From contig JANCRA010000012.1 in NCBI GenBank assembly GCA_024362935.1, positions 5,642,001-5,706,000 on the forward strand: a stretch of 64,000 nucleotides of DNA. Direction: 5' to 3'. Under the pieces are notes generated by a model. The model did no database searches and was not told the DNA's origin. It was given only the letters and a program-made list of their open reading frames with translations. Of this stretch, positions 50,100 to 61,763 are shown in pieces; the first letter of the stretch is position 1; every line of letters begins with the position of its first letter. Origin of the DNA: Setophaga petechia (lineage: Eukaryota > Chordata > Aves > Passeriformes > Parulidae). The position numbers were made by a program, and so were the translations under genes.

Positions 50100-50668
50100 A
50101 AGGGTCATGGGAGGTGATCCTGCCCCTCTACTCAGCCCTGGTGTGACCACACCCAGAGCACTGTGTCCCGTTCGGGGCTGCTCGTTCCAAGGACAAGAAA
50201 CTATTGGAAACAGTCCACTGGAAGGCAACAAAAATGATTAAGGAACTGGAGTACCTCTCTTTTGAGAAAAGGCTGAGACAGTTTGGCTTGTTTATCCTGG
50301 GGAAGAGATGACAGAGGAAATCCTACCATCAAACACAAAAATGTAAGTGCAGGTGTCAAGAGAATAAAACCAAGCTCTTTTCATTGGTGCCCAGTGAAAG
50401 GACAAATGGAAGAAGGCACAAACTGAAAAACATGAAATTCCATCTGAATATGACGAAAAACTGCTTTTCTTTAAGGGGAACAGAGCACTGGAACAGGCTG
50501 CCTAGAGAGGTTTCCAAGTCTCTTTGTCTGGAGATACTCACAACCTGCCTGGATAAAATCCTGTGCTACCAGCTCTAGGGACACTTGCTTTACCAGGGAG
50601 ATTGGACTAGATGATCTCCAGGAATCCCTTCTAACCCCAACCAATCTGTCATTTTGTGATTCTGTGAT
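50100..50668 (+). mobile_element. CR1 LINE fragment B with intact 3' end
   Basis: It begins with EVILPLYSALV (CR1 'REVIVPLYSALVRPHLE') and continues through a 'LEYLSFEKRLRQFGLF' block, a 'SLVPSERTNGRRHKLK' block and 'TEHWNRLPREV'. It then passes into the 3' untranslated phrase GATTGGACTAGATGATCTCC and ends TTTGTGATTCTGTGAT. Stops and frame changes break it into pieces. It is 5'-truncated, as is usual for CR1, and ends with the degenerate octamer tail. Confidence 0.93.
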
Positions 50669-52163
50669 GATTAAATTGTATAAGCAAAATCATTTCTGTT
50701 CTCTCATATCTAGGAAAAAAACACAAAGAAAATAAAAATATAAAAACAATTATATTAAACTAAATGTTCAGCTAAAATTTTCTCTAAATCTAAATGCTGA
50801 CATGAAGATCCCTGCCCCTGCAGTCACACTGTACACCCAACATTAAAGTGAAAGTTTTTGATCTTTATTTTAAGTCTGAACCCCGTAAGGTATTTTTAGG
50901 AGTATATGATATGTTTGTGTGTATGTGCACACAGATCACACTGTCCACTATGTTCATAATCACAAAGTTTTCACAGCACTGTCAGTGATCAGCACTAGTG
51001 CAAGATGACAAACTGGTAGCCATAAACAGTTAATGAGCAATTCACATCTGGTTCCCATGCTGGGACTGCAGTGTGAGGCCAGTCTGTTGACATGAAAATT
51101 TTGGAATGATCCAAATTCTCTGTTAGAGCAAGTAAAGCAGCCAGGTTGTGGGAACAACACTGTAGTCCACTCCAGTACTGAGCTGGACACCTAACCCAGG
51201 CCTGTGCCACAGCACAGCACAAATACGGAGTATTTTAATAGTCCATTTGAGGGCTGCTTTCAGAGTAAGCCTTCAAAGAAGCCCCACTAAGCAAACAGCA
51301 CTCGCAATCTTGTGATTCCAACGTGGAGATGTTGGAAATGTGGCTCATGCAGCCACAAAGGCTAGCCAGCCTAATCTACCCTGCAGCCAAGCTGGTTGAC
51401 ATCAAACATTGGTCTGAAGCTAGGGGAGATCCCTCATCAGCTCTGTCAATACATGCTGACCCACGGCAATGGTCTGAGCTCTGGACATCTACAAATACTC
51501 TGCAAATGATCTGAAAATTGGCAGAACAATTTCTTTAATAATTACAATATTTTTCACTGCATGTACACAGAGCTTGTTTACCAACAAAAAACCCTCAGAA
51601 ATACATTGTAGTAAAAGGGCGGGAAAACCCCACAAAATTGTAAAATGGGATTTGTATTAATACTGCCACAGGAGTGCTAATGTTTTGCTATTTCTAATTC
51701 CATTCATAGTTGTTCAGTTTTACCAGAGTATTAAAGTGCTTAAAAATGTTTTTCATGCTTTGTGTACTATATCCTTTCCAGGCATATCTATAAAGTTCTC
51801 CTTAAAATGTGCTTATACACCTAGAAAATAAGCCACCTATTTTTCATTTGGCTTTATTCAAGTATCCTGACAATTCATTGAAAATATTGCAATACAGTTC
51901 TCATGCAGTACTGGCTGCAGACCCATTAGAAAGAGGAAATCGAGTCAAGAAAGCATGTAGGTAATACACAGTGTTTTCTAAATACAGAGATCAGGCCAAA
52001 AGCCAGCACAGTGTAAAATGGGAAAGCATCCAAAAGAGAGCTTTATGCTGTTCTCAGCCATAAATATTTATCAACCAGTGCAAGAGAATGTCACATTCCT
52101 CCTCAAGCAAAGAATTTGCTCAGAAAGCATTCCAGAAGAGACAGAAGGGAGAGAGAATGAAGA

Positions 52164-52200
52164 AGAAGAAAAATAAAAAAAAAAAAAAACCATAAAAAAA
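52164..52200. repeat. (AAG)n / A-rich run
   Basis: GAAGAAGAAGAAAAATAAAA followed by about 13 A, then CCAT and further A. Confidence 0.85.
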
Positions 52201-55200
52201 TGTTGCCTTTATGATGTAAAGCTGGGTTATAGCACAGAGTCCCAAATAAGAAGCTGAACTAATCACTGTTACTTCTGTTGTCAGGGAGAAAGAAGCCTTT
52301 TCCAGAACACCAGCCATCTCCACGACTGGGCAACACTGAGTGCAGCACAATCAAAATGGCAAACAGACATTATGCTGTGTGAAAGCTGAAGGTAATTTAC
52401 AGGTTGATGCATGTGCTAAATGAAGAAAAGCTGGCTGTGAGTATGCACCATACTCATCTCATTAAAGCATCACACACCTTTTCTAGCTTACATTTACTTT
52501 CCTCTCAGAGAAGCACAATCAGCTTGCTTAGTTTCCTAATGAGTATAATAGACAATCATGTAAAGTAGACTATCACTTGGTAAATATGTAATGGAGAACT
52601 GCAGGCAGTCTATTAGATGTAAACTTGTTTAATTCTTTAATTATGTGTCTTTGATCAAAAGCAGCTCACTTGGAAAGATTTTTTAAAAAGCAAAGTAATG
52701 AGCACTCACCTTTCATGTTCACTATTGACTGTTAGGCCAACCTGATATAACTGTGGTTTCACTGCTTGTATGTCAAGCACACCACTAAAATTGAGATAAT
52801 AAATGTTACTTACAGCTATTAAAGCTTTTCTCTCAGAGACGCAGACCTGTAAGAGGTGTTCTGCACTTTTAGTTTTTCTTTCCATCTCTGTCAAGTATCT
52901 CAGAGAATTTTTAAAAGAGCTAATTGAGGCCATTTATCTTTATTTTTTTCCTTTTTTGTCCTTATCCCCTCTCCTTTCCTCATTAACCTCAAAATCTCTG
53001 TTAAAGATCTCTTTCCTGTTACTTTCAACACCTTATACTGTTCCTTGGACTCCATCTTCTGACAACCCTTAATCAAGACACAATCTCTTCAAGACTCTCC
53101 TACGTGCTACCTATTCATCACATGTGGCTATTTCATTTTCATCACCTTCCTACCTGGTCCTTCAAATAATTCCCTCTGTTCAGACCTGGTGTGATTTTGT
53201 AAAGGTACAAAAGAGTTGCAAACCTAGGTAATGTCATATGCTATTTAGTTTTGGCAATCATGGTAAATTATCAGCCTGAAGTGGTGTGATAACAGGAAAA
53301 GTTTCGTAAACTGCTGCTCCAACCTTTTGGCTATAAGTATAAATAAGTTTCTGTCATCTTTGACTGGCCAAGGCTCTGGCCCACATTGTAAGAGACTGGT
53401 GATGAAATCAGTGGCTGCATAACAAAAACAAAGAATTGACCATGAAAAGGCTCTGAGCCCAGTAGGAAACATGTCATGGTAAGAAGAGTCTAGAATTGAG
53501 CAAAAACCCCTTTCAAAGGAGTAAAACTGGAAGTTAAATTACTCAGATGTTTTCATTATAGAATGGTAACTATCAATCAACATGTCTTAGGTAAAGTTCC
53601 ACGAAAATGGAACTCTTGTCATGAGAGAGTAAGCATACTACATGCTCATTACTGGTTCTTCTGTATAGTAAAGTACTAGCAAATTTATGACTGATATGGA
53701 AGACAAGGCTTCTTCATGCTGCCTACTTCAATTTAACTTTATTGGAAAAATATAGTAATAAGATCAGCTAAAAGACTGAAACTAGGCAGAAATTATTGAA
53801 GGATGCATAGGAATGGTCTCTGCACCATTCCTGCAACTTACTGGACATCAGGAAAAGGGACTGAGGATATTCCTCTCCTGTAATTATATCTTAAACACAG
53901 AAACCTGTAAGAGTACTAAGCACACACTTTGAATTCCTTTTAATTGATTACATGAATCAATTGTTAGTCTAATTTTTCTTTTCCATAAATGAAAAAAACC
54001 CAACTTTTGCTGTATTTTGTTACAACCAAGGGGTAAATAAATACTTCTCCTTTTCTGTAAGACTAAAAGAACCTATACACTTAACAGAAAGAGCCTGATT
54101 TGTCTTCTCAATACAGATACAGTTTGTGTAAATTACAGTTTCATAAAAATAAAAAAATAAATGCTTAACTGTATTATAGGAGGGCTTACAAAATCCCAAA
54201 ATGTCAAAAGAAGGAAAAAAAAAAAAAAAGGAAGAGAAAGACAATTCTGAAAACTTGTTTAAAGTCTGTGTGCTCATTTACTGAAACTACAGTACAAAAT
54301 TTATTCAGGCTCCTGCAAATAACAGCTTACATTCTTATACAGTTTATATCTGCAGTTTCTTATCTATGTCAAACATAATGACCTAATTCTCTGAAATTCT
54401 TGTTAGGACACATGCAAATCAATATAGTGTTTTGCCACACACTGCCTAAATTTTTGGGGTAAATACATACATAAAATTACTAGATCATCGAGATTTTCTT
54501 GGATTTCAGTCAAGAAAATTTTTTTGATTTGCATGAAATGTTGTTCTTTTTTAAAATACATTCTTGGACAGTTTTCAGCAACATTTCCAATATATTAGTG
54601 ATTTCTGACTTTGATGACCAATACGTTATATAACGATATAATGTAATTTACATTAATGCTAAATTTCAGAAGAACAATTTTTTTATATAAAGTACCAGAA
54701 TGTTTCAAATATTCATCAAATTTCACTTGACTCTCAGAATCACAAATCACATCATTAAAAATCAGCTCAAGTGAAAATACTGATATTATGTTAAAGAATA
54801 AGATTGACAAGAGTAAGAACTGCAATTATGACATGCACTAAGCAACTGTTTCAACACAAATAAAAAATTTGAATTTTTTATCACTGAAAATTGATGGTAT
54901 TCAAAAAGTGAAACTTCCATTTAAAATAATTTCTAATTGCCTCAAACCAGGACATCTAAGAAATCCTGTTTTGTATGTTTTAAAGTAATAAAATTAGTAC
55001 AGATTTCCTGCCCCATGTCTGTTTAGTCTTTCATTTCTTCTTCTGACAAAGCTGAGTTTCATCAGTTGACAGCTGCCCGTGGCAGAGCGAACCAAATAGT
55101 TTTGACTAAATGAACAAGAACATTCCATTGCAGTTTGTCCTGTTCTGACATACATGTGGTAATCTAATCAATGACATACATGCATGTCCACTGCAGGCAG

Positions 55201-58200
55201 CAGGAAGAGCAAAACTTTATAATACAAAAGCCTGAGTACAGCAAAAAAGAGAAGGTATGTTCTGTATTTTTTAACTTTTCTTATTTTTTTTAATAAGGTG
55301 GTAAATACAGAATTCATCTCCTGAGATTCCATACTAAATTTTAAGGGAAGATAGCTAAGAAAAAAATGGTTCTAATGGTAAATTCAGCACTTCTGATTAC
55401 ACTGCATTTGAAGGATTGTTTAAGTTTAGAGTAAAATATTACACAGGAAATATCTTCAAAGTATTCTAAAAATATGGATGTGAGATTGCAGCATTAATTC
55501 TCACACCACAGGTAAACAACAGTGTTTCAGCATTTTCTCTGAGTCACTAATGAACCTAGAAATCTAATTTACAGTGTCTTAGCAGTTTTACAGAAGGAGT
55601 GCTACCCTATGATTTTTCATGCTTCGTGATTTTCCCATCTTGATTTCACCACATCTTCCTGCTCATCCACAATGCTGGTTTTGCATCATCCTATGCCTCA
55701 GAGTTAAAAAAGAAAACTTAAATACCTGATGAAATTCAGCTTGTCATTTCCCCCCACAAAGTTAACCTGCATATGTAGTGAAAAAAACCCAGCAGCTCAG
55801 AGCAGGAACTGACATACTGGCACATCTGTTTCCATTGTCAAAATCAGCTCAGACTTAGCCTTCACTGCATGTACTCTAAAGTTTTTCATTCACATTCATA
55901 CACATACACATTCAGCTGTTCACACTAAATCCTGCTGCAGCCTCTCTGATTTCACATATTTCACTAATTACAGTAAATGAGGAGCATGGTCAACCAAGTT
56001 TCCTTTGTCATGTGTGGAGCGAGACCTTTTTCTCCTTATAAAGAATCTCAGCACAACTGAGAACTTCTCTTTGGAGATTCTTTTGTATCTCCACTGATGA
56101 TGAAGGGTGTTTAAAGAGACTTAGATCTTGACACTGGGGACTTTGAAAAACGTCAGAATATAGGTTGGATCAACCTTGGCCCCAAGCACTGCTGGCAATT
56201 GTAAGGGGCTGCATAAGGCAATGGCACGAATCTCCTGAAACTTCATACAAGGTTGTCCAAACAATCTGAAAGAGCTCGTACTTAAGCCTTCAAGTTCTGA
56301 AAGGCTGCCTGTTCAACCTATAAATTTAAGCAGGATTTAGAAGACTGAAGAAGGAAGGAAGAAAGAGAAAGAGAAAGGAACTGAGCAACACAGACAGACA
56401 TGCATCTATCGACAAGACATGAAGTCTTCCTGTCATACCCTTCTTTTTCCGTTGACTTCTTCCTTAGCCGTTTGAGCAAGGACAGGAATCTAGATTACCA
56501 GAGAAAGATTAGCCTTCCCTTAACAATGAGATTCAAAGAATATGAGAAAACATTGTTTACTTAAGCCAAGATGACAAAGAAAAGTTGAATAAAAGTTATG
56601 AACTAGCGGTAAGAATAGAAGATTAAGACTGTGGAATTTGTTTTCTTTCTTTCTCCAAATAAGCTGTCTGAACTTATTTTTATTTTCTCTGTGCCACTGT
56701 TTCCTTGTCTCTATAATATTAACAGCTACTCATAAGGTTACTGGAAAGTTTAATTCATTAATGTGTGTAAAATACTAAACTGTTCTTAGAATGGGACTGT
56801 GGACATGTGAAATGTAATTAATCTGTCAGATATTTTCCTATAAAATGAGACATTTTTGTCTAAGTAAGAAATAATTGGTATGACAAAAAGACTGAAAGCT
56901 TTTAAGTATAACATAAAAGCTTGCTTATAATGATGAGGTTGTAAACTGACACCACATCCTCCAGAAATTGTGATTCAAAGACCATAGCATGACAACAAAG
57001 AATTATTTTAGCTAGCATAGTTCACATTTTTATGTATTCCAGTACTATTATTACACACACACAAAAAAAAGAAAGTACAAGGGACAAAGAAACAAATGCA
57101 CCTCTGAGAAATCTCTGCCAGCCTGACAGTTAAAAAGATACTGCTCCTCTGCTAGAGTTTTTGATGGATATTAGAGGAGTCAAACTTTGGAGTTCTTTAG
57201 CAGACATTCAAAACTATTAAAGCATGAGTTTCAAGGAACTGCGCCCAGAGAGATGCACTATCAGAATTAAAAAAGAATAGTGAAGAGATATTTGATACCT
57301 GCAAAAGAAGGCGAAGGTTTTATCTCATGGGAATTCTAGCAAGCAGTGTGCCTGTGTGTTATAATAAGGACTGACTATGAGGAAGGCAGCATGCTGGGAA
57401 TACGCAGAAAGTTGACAAAGATGATGAAGGGCAGATTTTGACACAGACTTTTTCAGACAGGCTGAGTTTCTTATAACAGAAAGCATGTTTGAAGAAGGCA
57501 GATTATGAGCCAAAGAGTGGTAGCATTAATGAATAAACCAGACAGGCAGGAAAGGCACCATGTGTTCTTTTTATCATCTTACTTTAGACAGGAGCCATGA
57601 CAGAAACTCAGTCTGCCTCCTATCTTTCTAATCCTTATATGTGATAGCAGAAGCTTGGTAACACCACTCCTTCCCTAGCACTGAATCATACTGTGTACTG
57701 AGGTTCAAGCTAGTGCAAGAATGAGTATTTGAAATTCCTTTCACCACTTCTGTTGCCTTCAAGGGGGTAAGGACCAGATGTTACATTTAACACAGATGTA
57801 ATGCCACAGAGCCTCAGACTGTGTTTGGTTCTGCAGCTCCCATAGCAACTCCTATTAAGTGTTAATAATATGATTAGGAGGAAAGAAAGAACTGCTTAAA
57901 CGACTAAAAAGTAACAGGAACATTTTATTCTGACCATGCATATCTTTATACCTGATGTTCTAGGAAATGCAATTGAAAACCCTGTTGATGACTACAAAGA
58001 AAAAGGGAATTAAGTACATCAGATAGTGCAATAAACACTTGGTGTAATAAATACTTCTATCTCATATTTTCTGGGAGGTAGCAGTGTGCTAGAAAGCAGA
58101 GTGACAGGTATGCCTTAAAAAGTATAAATTGACTGATAAGAGAACTGACTCACTTGCAAACCAAGTGATCCTATCTACAAGCAAAAGAAATGGAATCCCC

Positions 58201-61200
58201 GCATAAAATGTCCAGACTGGGATATTTTATGATTGTACTGAAAAGGAAGAAACAGGGACGGGACAAGGAAAATAATACATGGTTGGAAAACAAAATTCAA
58301 GACTGTAACTCAGCTGAGGTCTGCTGACCCCACAAAGCACAAAAGCCCAACTCAAACAGCTCCTGAATGACAATGAATGACTGAATTCCAGCTCCAGTAT
58401 TTCAGCTAAAATCAGGATGCAACATAAACCAGCACAACCAGACTCTTAAATCTGTTTCTTACAGTCTGAAGGTGAAAAATGTCAAAAAGTCAAAATGGCA
58501 GCAGCTACCATTTGTGAATTTTAAATAGATAATTAAACGAAAGAAAGGGTCCTGTACACAGACAGGAGATTTAAAAGGTTAATGAAGGTATAATAAAGAT
58601 GGAGATCTGATGATGAATGCAATAGTGTCTTGAAAAAATAAATGTGAATAGGCAGAAAAAAAAACTGATTAAAATAATTTCCATTGGACTCTTGCCTTCC
58701 CACTTGCCATCTACTTTTCTAGTCATTTGCCATACATAGGCATTCACATAAACTATGCATGACCCCACTTGTGGGATCTCAAACTGTGACTATCTCCCAT
58801 GACCCATTCTGAATCAGTAAGGCCACTATGAGAGCATACGAACATTTATTTAAAAAATCCTAACAAATCATTTTTATTTCAGCCCTTCTATTTTACCTTG
58901 CCAAGTTTCCATAGCAAGCTGGATGTTTATGTAGCATTAAGTAGCTATTTTAATCTTGTCAAAATTTTGAAATTATATTAACTAATGGATGGCAGAAATT
59001 ATTATCATGTTTTACTTTTCCAGCCAGGAAACTTGGAGGTAACACTGGAGGTAAATACAAACTTCCTCTTGCTGCCTTTCACTTCCTCAGGGTGGATGGT
59101 TATTTGTTTCTTCACAGTAAGATTTACAAAAGGTATGACATAGGGCTAGGGTTAACATGATAGGTCCTAGAAGTAATATTTTCAGGCAACTCCATCTTAG
59201 GCAATATTTTAACTTTTCAGAGCCATTGGATATATAAATTAATGCAACATGTTTTGACATGTGTCAGGTTATCCCTGAGTTCCTCATTTTCCATAAAAGC
59301 ATTTTTGTGATACTGCATGCCCTGTCTCTTCTACATGGAATACCTCAAAAGATCAAAAACAATTCTAAACTTTTCTCTAAATCCCTGAAATCTCATATTG
59401 GACTTACTCTCTGTAAAAAATTATTTAAAACAATTTTAACTTTGATTTGGATTAATTGAAAACATGCAAAATGAGGTCAGAAATGCATATATATTTGATT
59501 GCATACGATTTGTTCATGGCATTACCGTTTTCCCTCAGGCAATACCTTACAAAGTGAGCTTTGAAAGAATGAAAGCTCCTCTGACTCTAAGTACCACAGT
59601 GCTAGTGTAAAAAATATTTATCCTGAATTCTATATACAGCTGAAATACTGTTCTTAACCAATGTAAATAACTTTATAGTTATTAAAAAAATTTTAATAGT
59701 TGCTTAAATCCACCTTATTTCAGTCCCGAAGAAGTAAAGAGAAGCAAGAAGCTTTACAAACTATTTTTAATGACAGAATAACCAAAGCACAGGGTTTTTC
59801 TGAAATATCCTCTAGCTCCAAATTCAAGTGGCACTATCTCAATGTACCTGAAAGTGCTAAAATGTATGTTTAATTTTATAAAACTTTTCATCAACACAAA
59901 GAGACATGATTTAGCTAAACCTGCCTGGAATTAATGCATTGGGCCCAGAAGTTGAAATCTGTATGCTCACAGAATGGTGAATTTAAGTCATTTTGTATTT
60001 CCATCTCCTTTCTAAGAGTACTTGTTTACTGAGTCAGACTTCAAAACAGGTTAGAAAGGACGCAAGGTGTTAAAATTTATGTCTCCTTGCCAAAGTGTCA
60101 GACTGACTAAAACCACCACCAGCAATGGCTCCTTTTTCCTAACTATGCTCCTTTATCAGAGAACAGGAAAGCAATCATGTCAAAATTGTACAAGTGGTCC
60201 TAATCCTTTGAGTATTTTCTGTGTAGGAGGAATTTGGGATAGTGGTAGGTTAGCATATATTGCAGGAAGAGTGCAGAGTGTCCTCAATAAATTTCAGCTT
60301 TGGCAAGCATATTCTCACTGATTTCATAATTGCTGACAGTTGTCAGTTGGCTGGGACCAAGCTACAAGATGATTGGAGTCAAGAGTAAGCAAAGCAGAGA
60401 AACTGCTTAAAAAGGGAAAAGGAAAAGAAAGGAGTGCTCTGGCATCACACATGAAATGAATCAGTAAAAAAGCAGGATCCTAATACTGATGATGGAAATA
60501 GCAGTGGAATAGTCTGTAATACACCACTCTTCAATGCCTCAGCATAGAAGAAAAGGGGCAGGTCCCCAAGGCAGCATCCAAGTAAATCAAACAACATACA
60601 GACCACATACATGATCTATACACAACCACGCAGAGTCACACACAGAGAGACGTCCTGGCCTGAAATGCAGCTGAGTCAGTCAGCCACAAGAAATTACTGA
60701 ACACAGTGCAAGGAATTGTTGGAGCTGGTAAAGAACAGCAGGAGAAAGTGACAAAAAGGACAGAGTAGTGGTGATGAGAGGAGTCCCATGAGAATAACCA
60801 AACTGCTTGTGTACTTGAAGGGCAGAACTGGAGACCTTTTGTGGAGAGGAAAGCCCCACAAAGCAATATCAAGGAATGCCATAACAGATCAAGAGTACCT
60901 AGGTAATGGGTTTAGAGCTACTAATTTTGGGTATAGATGTAGGACAAGAACACCAGCAAGCTCTTTTACTCATCAGCTGAATGAGAGATCACTGTGGGTG
61001 TTCACAAGGGTGTAACTTGGGCATGGTTTGGTTTCTTTTCCATGTGCCTGGGTGTGCCTTACAGTGTGTGTGGGGGTGTGCACAGGTTCAACTCTGTGTG
61101 CCTGCACAAACACCTCTGTAATGCATGCTGGCCCTGCCACGAGCTGGACCTGCAAATGGGAACGGCAGCAAACAGACTCACAGGAGAAATCGCCTGAGCT

Positions 61201-61683
61201 GGAAAGTCCACTGGATTACAGTTGTCAAATAAGAGCTTATCTTTTGAAGTCCTCTGCTCCCAGTTCATAACAGGGGGCTTACAGCTTGAGATGGAGAACT
61301 TGTCTTGATACAATAAAACTGAAAACTGGAAGTTTAAAGGAGTTGCAGAAGTGGAACATATGTGCTCTGTCTGGCTAAGAAAAAAAATCCTTTATTTACA
61401 TCTTTCTCCTGCCCCATGCTTATTTGTGTTCATGCGTGTGTGCATAAATAGGTAGAGAAACCAAAATAAAGGCAGATAGATGCAAAAGCAGCAATACATA
61501 TCTGTTGAAACACTTTTTGTTCAGCTTGAACTCTACAGAGGAGCTGGGTATACTTTTGTCGGAAGGGGCAAAAGCTTCAAACTATTGGTGTTACCAACTG
61601 CACTGTATTTACACATAAAGCTTCTTTTTGTCAGTCAGATAAAAGCTTAATTTGCATTTCTCTGAGATTTTACTTACTAGTGC

Positions 61684-61763
61684 GGTTTTTTTGTTTCTTG
61701 TTTGTTTGTTTGGGGTTTTTTTGAGAGAAGTTTTTCTTTTTTTTTTTTTTTTTTTTTTTTTTT
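61684..61763. repeat. T-rich tract ending in T27
   Basis: TTTG repeats lead into a pure T run at 61737-61763, the longest homopolymer in the window. Confidence 0.93.

Noticed and set aside
49754..50146. 130-codon plus-strand open frame
   Set aside because: Its C-terminal two-thirds is CR1 ORF2 residue from two different pieces, and the start is AT-rich intron. It is not a gene.
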